Below, in pieces: positions 7,493 to 16,797 of a DNA stretch of 64,000 nt (position 1 is its first letter; each line of letters begins with the position of its first letter). Under the pieces are notes generated by a model, which worked only from the letters and a program-made list of their open reading frames with translations, was not told the origin of the DNA and made no database searches. A program made the translations under genes and the position numbers. The stretch is from JAZBPO01 sp963691775 (GTDB lineage Bacteria > Pseudomonadota > Gammaproteobacteria > Pseudomonadales > Azotimanducaceae): contig OY829369.1 in NCBI GenBank assembly GCA_963691775.1, positions 3,658,001-3,722,000 on the forward strand, given 5' to 3'.

Positions 7493-9236
7493 GCGCGCGG
7501 GGCAAGCGAGTTGCGCCCTTGCTGCAGGCATCCGACAGCGTCTCCTGTCGCTGCTGCGGACGGCCGTTCCGTGTGTGTTGCTGGCCTTGTCGTTGTCCGT
7601 CGGCGGCGAGCAAGCGGACCCGGCGGCGACGGCCGTCGCAACGGCCGGGGATGAGCGCTTTGCGCTGGAAGGCTTGATTGATAGCCGTCTCGAGGACTGG
7701 AGGGGGGGTGCGCGGATCTCTCTGATCGGAGTGTCTATTCACTCCGCCTTCGGCCCCGGAGGCGAAATGACCGCGGTTGAGATCGACGCGCAGAGCTGGA
7801 TCGGACCAGACGTTGACCCCCGACAAGGCGATCAATCGCCTGCCTTGGCGCCGCGGACTGCTCTTTTGGAGAAAAATGCCAGCGCGCACGGCGCACAGGC
7901 AGGAGTACGCCAGGCGCGTATTGTCCTTCGCGGTGTGATTCGCTCGCCGGACTTTGAGGCGTCTGTACCCCCCACGCCACCTCGCATTGCGCTGACGGGG
8001 CGAATCGAGAGCAGCGGGGTCGCGCTCAAGGACGTAGTGGAGCTCGCAGATCTTGCCTCCAAGTCCCTTGACCGCGCGGCGACTTTCTCGACGGAGCGCT
8101 CGCGATCACGTCTGCAGGCTCTGAGCCGTCTCCTGCGCGCTGATCTCGCGACCTTCGTGCGCGCCGACGCAGTGGACTACACGGATGGTGATCGTGAGGA
8201 GACGGTGACTGCCTCAGCTCAGGCGACCCTCAGCGCGGAGCTGCAGCAGCCTCGCTGGTCGCTGCGTGGCACTTATGACCTCGAGGCGGCTGAATATCTC
8301 GTTGGGGAATTCGATCCGTATCTGAATCACACGTTCCTCGGTGCGTATCAGTACAGGCTGAGTCGGAGAGATCGGATCGATCTATCCGCTAGTCGCAGCG
8401 ATATGCAGGATCGCCGCGATGGACAGTTCATTGATGATTTCCAGGCAACGGCTTCAGGATCCTATCGGCAGATCTCCGATCGCCTCGCGCTCGCCTGGCA
8501 GGGCGGTGCACCGGCATCTCGCTGGCGCCACAGCGTTGCCCTTACGCACAGTGCTTCGGAGTCCACATTCACCGACAGCCCTGGTTTCAAGCAGGAGGCA
8601 TTGGGCGTCACGGCTTCCGTGCTTTACCGGCTCAGGCGACGGCTGTCGCTCCTCGCCGACGGAGCCTACGAGGCGCTCGACTACGATGAGCGTTCCGACA
8701 GTACCCAGGGTCTGGCCCGGCTTGGCGTTGAGCTCAACCTATCGAGGCGCCTGACCAGCCGCCTGCTGCTCGGCTATGAGTCGAAGCGCTTCCAGGGCGA
8801 GGATGGCGCTGATGGCATCTTGAATTACGAGGCGGGCGTTAACTGGCAAGCGTCTCGCCGCGATGTGCTGACAATGAATGCAAGCCGTGCGCTCACAGAG
8901 ATTTTCGAACGCGCTGAAGACGATGTGGCACCGAACGCCTTTGCCACGCAGACGGCGCTGCGTATTGCCTGGGAGCGCAGGATCGCTGCGCGCTGGCGCG
9001 GCAACTCCACGCTTGCCTATCAGCGCCAGGACCCTGTCAACTCCAGTGCGCGCTCCGAGAATTGGCAGTGGCAGACCACGGGGAGCTTTACGCTCTCCGA
9101 TCGCGTGAGCCTGTCAGCCGCCTGCGCCTACACGCTCACGGAAGATGCTACCCGCGGAGACTATGACCGCTGGACGGTGACGCTACGAGCGGACTTTCGC
9201 GGTCGCTCGCGCCCGTCAGGGCGAACGGCACTGTAA
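7473..9236 (+). CDS. Outer-membrane beta-barrel protein of the polysaccharide cluster
   Basis: 587 residues from a GTG start inside the end of the previous gene. The N-terminus has a signal segment (LLALSLSVGG). After about residue 240 the sequence becomes alternating amphipathic strands rich in aromatic and charged residues (for example ATLSAELQQPRWSLRGTYDL), typical of the BBP2-type barrel proteins found next to exopolysaccharide genes. It could let the polymer cross the outer membrane or anchor the export machine; no catalytic motif is visible. Its last 89 bases overlap the convergent Wzy-like gene. Confidence 0.65.
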   Translation: MKFFSTERAGQASCALAAGIRQRLLSLLRTAVPCVLLALSLSVGGEQADPAATAVATAGDERFALEGLIDSRLEDWRGGARISLIGVSIHSAFGPGGEMTAVEIDAQSWIGPDVDPRQGDQSPALAPRTALLEKNASAHGAQAGVRQARIVLRGVIRSPDFEASVPPTPPRIALTGRIESSGVALKDVVELADLASKSLDRAATFSTERSRSRLQALSRLLRADLATFVRADAVDYTDGDREETVTASAQATLSAELQQPRWSLRGTYDLEAAEYLVGEFDPYLNHTFLGAYQYRLSRRDRIDLSASRSDMQDRRDGQFIDDFQATASGSYRQISDRLALAWQGGAPASRWRHSVALTHSASESTFTDSPGFKQEALGVTASVLYRLRRRLSLLADGAYEALDYDERSDSTQGLARLGVELNLSRRLTSRLLLGYESKRFQGEDGADGILNYEAGVNWQASRRDVLTMNASRALTEIFERAEDDVAPNAFATQTALRIAWERRIAARWRGNSTLAYQRQDPVNSSARSENWQWQTTGSFTLSDRVSLSAACAYTLTEDATRGDYDRWTVTLRADFRGRSRPSGRTAL

Positions 9237-10491
9237 GTGCGAAGAGAAAGAGCAGTGCGTTCGCCGGGATATATAGATTGAAGTCGACAAGGCTGTGCAG
9301 CAGCATCGTCAGGGTTGCGAGCAGGGACCCGAATGCAAGGCTGTGCAGGTCTGCTTCCGGCGGTGCCCGCAGGAGCCGCCACTGCTGCCGAAGTGCGAGC
9401 TCCAGAAAGAGGCCCAGGCACAGCGCGCCTGGAATGCCGAGTTCAATGAGGAGCTGGACGTAGTCGTTTTCCGCGTGCGTCAGACGCCCGGGTATGGCCG
9501 CGTCGCGGTACTTTGGAAAGAGCGATTCATAGCTGCCGGCGCCGGCGCCGGTGAGCACGTGATCACGCAACATCGCCAGGTGATAGGGCACAAGGTTGTA
9601 GCGCAGTTCCGTGGTGGGCTCGGTGGCACGCACGCGGCTCGCGAGACGTTCGAGTCCGTAGTGCTGACCAATCAGCGCGATGTCGATCAGGACGACCGTC
9701 GCCACGAGAATCACGATGGCTCTGTTGAAGCGGCGCGCCGCGAAGCCCGCCAGGGCGGTTGCCGCGATCAGCGCCGTCAGGAACGCGAGATTGCCACCGC
9801 GTGAAAGCGTCATGACGAGTCCGGCTGCGGCGATGACGATCAGAACGCGCAGGCGCAGGCCTGGCCCGGTCAGGAACGCGGCCACGCTCTTCCAGGCGCT
9901 CGGCTGCAGCGCACGCCGGTACTGGACCAGGGTGAGCCCCAGCGCGAGGCTGAGAATCTGATGCAGATAGCCCGCAAGATGATTCGGGCTCGCATAGGTC
10001 CCCGAGGCGCGTGATGCAGACAAGCCGGAGCGCAGGGTGGCGTCCGGGGATTGGGTTATGAGCTCCGCGAGGGCCAGAACGGACTGGGCACACGCACCCA
10101 ACAGGAGCGAACCAATGACCCATGCCGCGGATCGAGCGCTGTCAACCAGCTGAAGGGTCAGGTAGACGAAAGCGGTGTAGGCAAGCGTTTTCAGAAGCGC
10201 GTTCCGCGTCGCGGCTTGATCGAGCGTTACGGGTTCTATGAAGGGGGGCAGACCGAACCACTGCAGCAGCATCCACGCGGCGAGCGCCAGCAGCAGTCCG
10301 AGCTGACGTCGGCCGGCGTGGCCGAGCGCTCTGGGTTCGAAGGATACGGCACCGGCGAGGAGCAATAGAGCTGCAGCAAGAAGAGGCCAGGCCCAGTCAC
10401 GATTGCTGCCGAGCGGGAGCGGCGCACAGGCGAGCAGGGCTAGATAGAACACGAATGACCGCGGCTGGGGTGAAGGAATCACGGGGGGCAC
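9148..10491 (-). CDS. O-antigen ligase / Wzy-type polymerase family membrane protein
   Basis: 447 residues with about ten hydrophobic segments and the Wzy_C/O-antigen-ligase signature in the large periplasmic loop: TGAGAGSYESLFP followed by THAENDYVQLLIELG. Such proteins polymerise undecaprenyl-linked repeat units or transfer glycan at the periplasmic face. Next to Wzz, Wza and Wzc homologues, a polymerase role is the better inference. The start is a GTG at 10491. It is the only gene of the module on the minus strand, divergent from the Wzz-like gene and convergent with the barrel gene. Confidence 0.8.
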   Translation of the reverse strand: MPPVIPSPQPRSFVFYLALLACAPLPLGSNRDWAWPLLAAALLLLAGAVSFEPRALGHAGRRQLGLLLALAAWMLLQWFGLPPFIEPVTLDQAATRNALLKTLAYTAFVYLTLQLVDSARSAAWVIGSLLLGACAQSVLALAELITQSPDATLRSGLSASRASGTYASPNHLAGYLHQILSLALGLTLVQYRRALQPSAWKSVAAFLTGPGLRLRVLIVIAAAGLVMTLSRGGNLAFLTALIAATALAGFAARRFNRAIVILVATVVLIDIALIGQHYGLERLASRVRATEPTTELRYNLVPYHLAMLRDHVLTGAGAGSYESLFPKYRDAAIPGRLTHAENDYVQLLIELGIPGALCLGLFLELALRQQWRLLRAPPEADLHSLAFGSLLATLTMLLHSLVDFNLYIPANALLFLFALTVPFALTGASDRESPLVASPSSGHSLRG

Positions 10492-10527
10492 AGTGTCCCT
10501 GCGGGCGCAGCTGACCTAGGATAAGCG

Positions 10528-11622
10528 CTGCCTGGACGCCACGGTGCTTCACGTATCCTGCTCAGAACGCTCTGGAATGCGATCGCGACCGCCGGTGCTG
10601 TAACGTTCATCGTTGCCTTCGCCCTGTTCGCGCGTCCTGCTGTCTTCACGGCCACCGCCCTCATCGAGGCCGATGAGCGCGTGTTGCCGACGCTCACGAG
10701 TCCCCGGTTCCGTAAGGCCCTTGAGGCCACTCTCCGGGACGATCCCGCTGTCCAGGGCAGTCTGCAAGCCTATGTACAGGTCCCGGCATACGAAACGCTC
10801 TTGAACGAAGGCCTGCGCGCTGGCCGCCACGAAGTCGAGGGGTGGCTGGCGCTTCGTTTCACGCACGAGCAGCCGCTTCTAGCGGCTCGCGTTGTTAACC
10901 TCGCGGCTCGATCGTTCCAGGAATCGCGAAGCGCGCCTTTGGATGCGCAGATACTGGCGCCGCTCGAAGCTGCGGAGGCCGCCCGTCTTGCGTTGCTCAC
11001 ACGCGCCCCTGAGCTCACCGATGCCGAGCGTCATCGTGATGCTTTGGCGCGCGAGGTTCTGGCGAGCGCTGAGCGCGTTGCGCGGCTCGAGGGTGCGGGC
11101 GTTGTCCTTGCCGCGCAGCGCGAGGCGCTTGGCGCGAACGACCTTGAGCCCATCGAGGCGCGCCAGGGCATTCGCCGAACCCAGCAGCAATTGGACCGCA
11201 CGCGCGTCGAGCGCAACGCCCTTGCCACGCGCTACGGCCCTCGGCATCAAAGAATGATCGCAGCGAACGAGGCAGTCTCGACCGCACGGGCGTTGCTGCA
11301 GGAAGAGATCGCCGTCGCCGGGGTCGAACTCGACCGGCGAATTGCCGCCAACCTGGCGCAGGCTGAGGGGGTTCGGACAGCGTATCGACGCGCGATGGAC
11401 GCGGCTGCGAGCTTCGATCAGAAGCGCGCGGAGCTCGCGGAACTGGACCTGGCGGTCGAGCAGGCGCAGCGCAGATTGCAGAGCGCTCGGGTCGAAGGCG
11501 CAGGGGTCGTCGAGGCCGACGTGCCGACGACCCCTGATCGCCCGGCGCACCTGCGCTGGCTGGCGATCGTCTTTGCGGGTGTTTTGCTGTCCGCCTTAGT
11601 GCTGCAGCGGCTGATTCGATGA
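10528..11622 (+). CDS. Wzz-like chain-length determinant protein, probable CTG start
   Basis: The body is a long coiled coil bounded by membrane segments: an N-terminal helix (RTLWNAIATAGAVTFIVAF) and a C-terminal helix (IVFAGVLLSALVLQ), the topology of Wzz/polysaccharide co-polymerases that set chain length. The first conventional start, GTG 10681, lies after the N-terminal helix. The frame is open back to a stop at 10522 with no ATG, GTG or TTG before 10681. A CTG at 10528 has AGGA (10518-10521) 6 bases upstream and gives 364 residues including the helix, so it is proposed as start. The stop overlaps the next ATG by 4 bases. Confidence 0.68.
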   Translation: MPGRHGASRILLRTLWNAIATAGAVTFIVAFALFARPAVFTATALIEADERVLPTLTSPRFRKALEATLRDDPAVQGSLQAYVQVPAYETLLNEGLRAGRHEVEGWLALRFTHEQPLLAARVVNLAARSFQESRSAPLDAQILAPLEAAEAARLALLTRAPELTDAERHRDALAREVLASAERVARLEGAGVVLAAQREALGANDLEPIEARQGIRRTQQQLDRTRVERNALATRYGPRHQRMIAANEAVSTARALLQEEIAVAGVELDRRIAANLAQAEGVRTAYRRAMDAAASFDQKRAELAELDLAVEQAQRRLQSARVEGAGVVEADVPTTPDRPAHLRWLAIVFAGVLLSALVLQRLIR

Positions 11623-12299
11623 GTCGCGGCGTGCACGGTCTGATCCTTGGGCTCGTCCTTGCGCTCTCCGCGTACTGCGCGGCCATTGCCTTGGGGGCAT
11701 CCCAGGCGACCTTGGCCGCAAGGACAACGCGCACCTGGGTGGACGCCGCAGACATGTATCGGGACGGCGCTCGTGTGGATCACCGTCTGGCGCTCGCGAT
11801 GCGCTTTGACCCCTGGGTGTCCCAGTACGCCGAAGCGCGAGGTCTGCTGGCCCAGCAGCGTGCCCGGTACATTCCTGCGCTGCGAGATGCGCAGCTGGAG
11901 CTTGCGCAGGCGAGCTTTCTGAGCGCGCTGGAGTCGAGCCCCTCCGATGGGGTCCTCTGGGCGCACCATGCTGCGCTACTCATGGAACAGGGCGCCTACG
12001 CAGATCTTTCCGCACCGCTCGCGCACGCCTATCGATTTGCGCCCTTCGAGCCGATGGCACAGCGCGTCATCACCGAACAGGGTTGGCTCGCCTGGCCCGA
12101 GCTCGACGAGGAAAGTCGAATGCGCGTTCTCGCGTTCTCTGCGAACGGGCTCCTTAGCGTGCGACCGGACACGCGCGCTAAGGTTCGTGCGCAGCTTGAT
12201 CGCTATGGTGCGCGTGGCATGGTGTGTAGCAGTTTGGGTTCGGCCGCAAGCAACGCGCCGGACTGCATGGGACAAGGCGATGGCAGAGGGGCGAATTGA
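11619..12299 (+). CDS. Membrane-anchored, TPR-like protein of the polysaccharide operon
   Basis: 226 residues with one N-terminal hydrophobic segment (LILGLVLALSAYCAAIALG) and an all-helical remainder in which pairs of helices (ALRDAQLELAQASFLSALES, DGVLWAHHAALLMEQG) look like tetratricopeptide units. No catalytic motif is seen and the family is not recognised. It overlaps the Wzz-like gene by 4 bases and the exporter gene follows within 3 bases, so it is firmly in the operon and may scaffold the export complex. Confidence 0.55.
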   Translation: MSRGVHGLILGLVLALSAYCAAIALGASQATLAARTTRTWVDAADMYRDGARVDHRLALAMRFDPWVSQYAEARGLLAQQRARYIPALRDAQLELAQASFLSALESSPSDGVLWAHHAALLMEQGAYADLSAPLAHAYRFAPFEPMAQRVITEQGWLAWPELDEESRMRVLAFSANGLLSVRPDTRAKVRAQLDRYGARGMVCSSLGSAASNAPDCMGQGDGRGAN

Positions 12300-12301
12300 C
12301 C

Positions 12302-12841
12302 ATGCAGCAGAGCCGAAAATCAGTCAGCAGCACGCTCAGATGGGTGCTTGTGTGCGTGCTTGGGTCAGGCGCAGCCGGCAGCAGTGCAGAGGAGTATCTG
12401 CTGGACGCGGGCGACGAGATTCAGATCCAGGTCTATCAGGAGGCCGACCTAACGATGAAGGTCCGCCTTGATCGAAGCGGGGTGATCACCTATCCGTATC
12501 TGGGGCAGATCGAAGTCAGGGGCAAATCAGCGGCGCAGGTGCAGGCCGAAATCGATGCGGGCTTGAGGGGCGACGTGCTCGTCGAGCCCAGCGTCAGTGT
12601 CTCCATCACGGCCTACCGGAATTTCTACATCGGCGGCGAAATCCGCCGGCCCGGTGGCTATGCGTTCGAGCCCGGCTTGACGGTCCGGCAGGCGCTCAAT
12701 ATTGCGGGGGGCATGACCGAGTATGGATCAGCCACCCGCATCGAGATTCAGCGAGAAGGTGCACAGGCCGGGATCGCCGCTGAACTCGATAGCCGCGTTC
12801 GGCCCGGCGATACGATCACGGTTCGGGACGGTCTGTTTTGA
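12302..12841 (+). CDS. Polysaccharide export protein, Wza/SLBB type
   Basis: 179 residues. After a signal peptide comes the Poly_export domain (YLLDAGDEIQIQVYQEADL, then VRLDRSGVITYPYLG) and one SLBB domain (FYIGGEIRRPGGYAFEPG). It is shorter than E. coli Wza (about 380) and lacks a lipobox Cys, resembling the small VpsM/EpsY-like exporters that need a separate outer-membrane barrel; the barrel gene upstream would suit that. The ATG at 12302 directly follows the preceding stop; a TTG at 12296 is also in frame. The gene overlaps the kinase gene by 4 bases. Confidence 0.85.
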   Translation: MQQSRKSVSSTLRWVLVCVLGSGAAGSSAEEYLLDAGDEIQIQVYQEADLTMKVRLDRSGVITYPYLGQIEVRGKSAAQVQAEIDAGLRGDVLVEPSVSVSITAYRNFYIGGEIRRPGGYAFEPGLTVRQALNIAGGMTEYGSATRIEIQREGAQAGIAAELDSRVRPGDTITVRDGLF

Positions 12842-15093
12842 CCCGCTCGCGCATGCCCGAGACGGAGATGCTGCTCGACGAGGAAGACGGGCCTGACCTT
12901 CAGTATTACTTTGCCCTCGCGATCACCGTTATTCGGAAATACACGAAATGGGCGGTGCCAATCGCCATTGTTGCCAGCATCTTTTCCTACGATCGGGCGA
13001 TCTCCGCAGTGCCCACCTATACCGCCACAGCGGTAATGCACGTTGCGCCAAGCAGCGTCAGCAATCTCGCGCTCAATAACTACTACTACGGCATCGACTC
13101 CGGCTTTCAGTCTACTCAGCTCGGTATCCTCGCCTCGCGGTTGCTCATGCGCCGTATCGTTGAAGACCTCCAGCTACATCAGCGCGATGTGGAACCCGAA
13201 ATTCCTGCGGGGCTCGTCTCGAGCCTCCTCGCCGCTGTGCTGCCCGCGCCGCAGATAGACGCGGCAGCGGACGCCCCCGGCTTTGATGCAGGGGAAGAAG
13301 AACAGCTCATCGAGCAATACACCTCGATGCTGCGGGGCGCGATCGCCGCAGTTCCGGACACGCGCGCCGAATATTCGAACCTCGTACGTGTTTCGGCGAC
13401 CTGGCACGACTCGGCACTGGCAGCCGAGATTGCCAACAGCACGACGCGGAACTACCGCTCGCTTCTGCTTGAGAAGGAGGTAGAGCAGGCGCTCGGCAAT
13501 CAGCAGTACCTTGCGGAGCGACTTACCGGGCTGCGAGCGGACCTGAGTCGCGCCGAGGCGGAGCTGCAGCGGTTTCTCGACGAGCAGGAGATCGATTCAG
13601 CATCGGTAGAGGCCGAACAGGAGCTGAGCACCGTATCCGGGAGTCTGCTCGAAGCACAGAATGAACGGCGCAGGCTTGAGGGCGTGCTCGAGCAGGTTGC
13701 TCGGGCGGGAGACGACCTCAGCCGTGTGCCGTCGATTGCGGATCATCCGCGCCTGACGTCGGTTCGGAGTCGGCTCCTCCAGATCCGTCAGCGACAGAGC
13801 GAGCTCAGTCGCCGCTACGGCCCGCGGCACGTGCGGATGGTAGCGCTCGCGAGCGAGGCAGCCGCGGCAGAGCAAGCCTACGAAACAGAGACGCGCGCCG
13901 TTGTCGCCGGCCTGCGCACCGAACTCGCGCTAATCGAGTCGAACGAGGCTGCGCTACAGGATGCGCTCACGGCCGCAAATCTGCGCAGTCAGGGCGTGAG
14001 CGTGGATGAATCGCAGCTTTTCGACTTGCAGCAGGCGATCGAAGTCAAGCAGGAGTTGCTGGTTTCATTCACAGAGATGTATAGCCAGGTGGAAGCAAGT
14101 CCGCCCGTGGAGAACAGCAACGTATGGGTTGTTGACCCGGCGATGCCGCCCGGTGCAGCAAATCGACCTTCGGTTACGCGCAGCATCGTGATTGCCGTAC
14201 TGCTGAGCTTCATGGGCGTCTTCGGCGTCGGGACCCTGCTCGAGATGCTCCGAAACACGGTTTCAAGCGCAGATGAGATGGAGCGTCAGCTGGACGTCCC
14301 TCACATGGGTACGTTGCCCTTGATCAGGACAGGCGCCGCCAAGGGCGTTCCAACAGGCCCACTGACCGAATATCGGGATCACCCCGATTCCTACTTTTCT
14401 GAATGTATCCGCTCCCTGCGCACGGCGCTCATGCTTCGGCATGGCGGGAGAGGGGTCTCGCGGCTGGTCGTGACGTCCACGGATGCGGACGAGGGCAAAT
14501 CCTCCATCGCACTCAATCTCGCGCTCTCCTTTGCCCAAATGAGGCGCACGCTGATCGTTGACTGTGATCTCAGGCGCCCGTCACTTGAACGGGCGCTGAT
14601 CCCGGACAGGAGGCATCCGATCGGCTTGACCGACGTGCTCGCCGGCGCGGCCGAGATCGATGCGTGCCTGGTGGAGACGGACGATCCAGGCCTGTCGCTG
14701 CTGCCTTCAGGAAGTCGCACGCTCAATCCGCTCGAGGTCCTCAGCGCGCCCGGCTTTGCAATGCTCCTGAATACGCTCGGCGAGCAGTTCGACGTTCTTA
14801 TTTTTGATACGCCGCCGTGCTTGGTCGTCAGTGATGCCTACGTGGTGGCCACGCAAGCGGATGACGTTGTTTTCATCGTCAAAGCGGGCGTGAGCAAGGT
14901 CGCGTCTGCGCGCGCAGCGCTCAGGCGACTGCGTGGACTGAATGCCGATCTCGTCGGCGCGGTGTTGAATCAGTTTGACCTGTCTTCATCGCGCTACGTT
15001 CCCGGGCTGGCGGGTTACGACTCCTATCGGAAGTACAGCGAGCGCCCTGCCGTTGACGTGCCGCTGGAAGCCGCGCCCGCGAAGACGGCCTGA
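12838..15093 (+). CDS. Polysaccharide co-polymerase/tyrosine autokinase, Wzc-like
   Basis: 751 residues. An N-terminal Wzz domain with membrane helix (WAVPIAIVASIFSYDRA) and a long coiled coil is followed by a second helix near residue 450 and a cytoplasmic BY-kinase domain. Walker A-like DADEGKSS lies near residue 550, Walker A' LIVDCDLRRPS near 575 and Walker B FDVLIFDTPP near 655. A C-terminal tyrosine group (YVPGLAGYDSYRKY) is the likely autophosphorylation cluster. It would gate polymer assembly with the Wza-type protein encoded just upstream. The TTG at 12838 overlaps the previous stop; ATG 12853 is an alternative start. Confidence 0.92.
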   Translation: MTRSRMPETEMLLDEEDGPDLQYYFALAITVIRKYTKWAVPIAIVASIFSYDRAISAVPTYTATAVMHVAPSSVSNLALNNYYYGIDSGFQSTQLGILASRLLMRRIVEDLQLHQRDVEPEIPAGLVSSLLAAVLPAPQIDAAADAPGFDAGEEEQLIEQYTSMLRGAIAAVPDTRAEYSNLVRVSATWHDSALAAEIANSTTRNYRSLLLEKEVEQALGNQQYLAERLTGLRADLSRAEAELQRFLDEQEIDSASVEAEQELSTVSGSLLEAQNERRRLEGVLEQVARAGDDLSRVPSIADHPRLTSVRSRLLQIRQRQSELSRRYGPRHVRMVALASEAAAAEQAYETETRAVVAGLRTELALIESNEAALQDALTAANLRSQGVSVDESQLFDLQQAIEVKQELLVSFTEMYSQVEASPPVENSNVWVVDPAMPPGAANRPSVTRSIVIAVLLSFMGVFGVGTLLEMLRNTVSSADEMERQLDVPHMGTLPLIRTGAAKGVPTGPLTEYRDHPDSYFSECIRSLRTALMLRHGGRGVSRLVVTSTDADEGKSSIALNLALSFAQMRRTLIVDCDLRRPSLERALIPDRRHPIGLTDVLAGAAEIDACLVETDDPGLSLLPSGSRTLNPLEVLSAPGFAMLLNTLGEQFDVLIFDTPPCLVVSDAYVVATQADDVVFIVKAGVSKVASARAALRRLRGLNADLVGAVLNQFDLSSSRYVPGLAGYDSYRKYSERPAVDVPLEAAPAKTA

Positions 15094-15163
15094 GGGCCGG
15101 GTTGCTGCGCACTCTGATCCGCGAGGCGCGCAAAAAGTGTCGAGCCGAGACGTGCTTGGCGTG

Positions 15164-15180
15164 CGCCCGACGTTCGGGCG
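15164..15180 (+). terminator. Hairpin after the polysaccharide operon
   Basis: CGCCCGA (15164-15170) and TCGGGCG (15174-15180) form a perfect 7-bp stem with a 3-base loop, 70 bases after the kinase stop. There is no T-run, so it may be a weak or Rho-assisted terminator. The rest of 15094-15304 shows nothing else. Confidence 0.4.
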
Positions 15181-15304
15181 TGGCTGCCAGGAACCTGCAA
15201 CAGGACCCTGATCAAGTTGCCCGGGTGCTATCTTGGGTTTGCCCGCCAGTTGTCACATACCGGCGGCCGCTCTCAACCACAACACTGCATGCACAGGTCC
15301 TGAC

Positions 15305-16453
15305 ATGCGATTGACCGACTGCCACAACTTCGCCGACTTCCGCAGGCTCGCGAAGAAGCGTTTGCCGGGCCCGATATTTCACTACATCGATGGCGCTGCT
15401 GACGACGAGGTCACCTATCGCCGCAATACGGCGGCCTATGAATCAGCAGATCTCGTACCGAATGTGCTCAACGGTGTGGAAAACGTCGACCTGTCCGTAG
15501 AGGTAATGGGCCAGCGCCTCGACATGCCCCTTTACTGTGCGCCCACCGCGCTGCAGCGGCTCTTTCACCATGACGGAGAACGCGCCGTAGCGCGCGCGGC
15601 ATCGCGCTTCGGCACGATGTTCGGGGTGTCTTCCCTGGCAACGGTGACCGTGGAGGAGATCGCCGAGCTCGCGCCTGGACCTAAGATGTTCCAGTTCTAT
15701 TTCCACAAGGATCGTGGCTTGAACGATGCGCTGCTCGAGCGGGCGCGCGCCGCGAAATTCCAGGTGATGGCGCTCACGGTCGATACGATCACCGGAGGGA
15801 ATCGGGAGCGTGATCTGCGCACGGGCTTCACTTCGCCTCCAAGGCTCACGCTTGGCTCTGTTGCAAGCTTTGCGACGCACCCCTCCTGGGCGTGGAATTT
15901 CTTCATGCGCGAAAAATTCGACATGCCGCATCTGTCGGGCCACGTCAGCGAAGGCACGAACCTCGCGGTGTCCGTCGGCGAGTATTTTTCCACCATGCTC
16001 GATCAGTCCATGAGCTGGGACGATGCGGAGAAGCTCTGTGCGCAGTGGGGTGGACAGTTTGCGCTCAAAGGCATCATGAGCGTTGAGGACGCGAAGCGTG
16101 CCGCTGACATCGGATGCTCCGGGATCATGGTGTCCAACCATGGCGGTCGTCAGCTCGATGGAGGGCGGGCCCCCTTCGATCAGCTTGCAGAGATTTGTGA
16201 CGCGGTCGGCGATCGCCTCGACGTCGTGTGCGAAGGGGGTGTGCAGCGCGGCACGCATGTTCTGAAGGCGCTTTCTGTTGGCGCCAAGGCCGTTTCAGGC
16301 GGACGTCTGTATCTCTATGCGCTCGCAGCGGCGGGGCAGGCTGGGGTGGAGCGCGCCCTCGGTAACCTGCGCGCAGAGATTGAGCGCGACATGAAGCTCA
16401 TGGGTGTGACCGAGATCTCCCAGCTCTCAAGGGACAATCTTCGCTGGCGGTAG
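15305..16453 (+). CDS. FMN-dependent alpha-hydroxyacid dehydrogenase (L-lactate dehydrogenase-like)
   Basis: 382 residues from ATG 15305; the open frame reaches back to 15233 but the family start is at MRLTDCHNFADFR. It belongs to the glycolate oxidase/LldD flavoprotein family that oxidises L-2-hydroxyacids to 2-oxoacids. Visible signatures are the substrate-binding IDGAADDEVTYRRN, the FMN-binding FQFYFHKDR and VMALTVDT, and the active-site block SNHGGRQLDGG with the catalytic His. The C-terminal half keeps the GG(V)QRGTHVLKAL phosphate-binding region. L-lactate is the likeliest substrate, but other hydroxyacids cannot be excluded. It stands alone and is not part of the polysaccharide operon. 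Confidence 0.88.
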   Translation: MRLTDCHNFADFRRLAKKRLPGPIFHYIDGAADDEVTYRRNTAAYESADLVPNVLNGVENVDLSVEVMGQRLDMPLYCAPTALQRLFHHDGERAVARAASRFGTMFGVSSLATVTVEEIAELAPGPKMFQFYFHKDRGLNDALLERARAAKFQVMALTVDTITGGNRERDLRTGFTSPPRLTLGSVASFATHPSWAWNFFMREKFDMPHLSGHVSEGTNLAVSVGEYFSTMLDQSMSWDDAEKLCAQWGGQFALKGIMSVEDAKRAADIGCSGIMVSNHGGRQLDGGRAPFDQLAEICDAVGDRLDVVCEGGVQRGTHVLKALSVGAKAVSGGRLYLYALAAAGQAGVERALGNLRAEIERDMKLMGVTEISQLSRDNLRWR

Positions 16454-16797
16454 GAGCCCTCAGCGGCGTCGGGTCGGGAGCGCGAGCGAGCGCCTCTTCC
16501 AGCCGATACGCGTCGGACACGCGTGCGCGCTGCAGAGGGCGTCTAAGGTGGCGCGATCCCAAGGACGTTTGCCCGACGTGTATCAAACGGGCGCTGACCA
16601 GCGCAGACGATGGGGGTATGCAGGAAGCGCACGGGTCGGCGCTGCGAAGCGGTCCGAAGGCGTTTGCAGCCGCGGACTCCGCTGCACGGCGGCAAACGGC
16701 GTCTGTCCGCGGACGAGGCGATGCCGAGTGCATCGGTGCCCCGAGAGACCGGCCGTCCGATACCGGCCCTCCGCCGAAGCCGTCGCCTGTAGCTCTC
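16454..16797. other. Intergenic region, no gene recognised
   Basis: 344 bases with several short open frames on both strands but no credible start signals or recognisable protein features. Confidence 0.5.
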
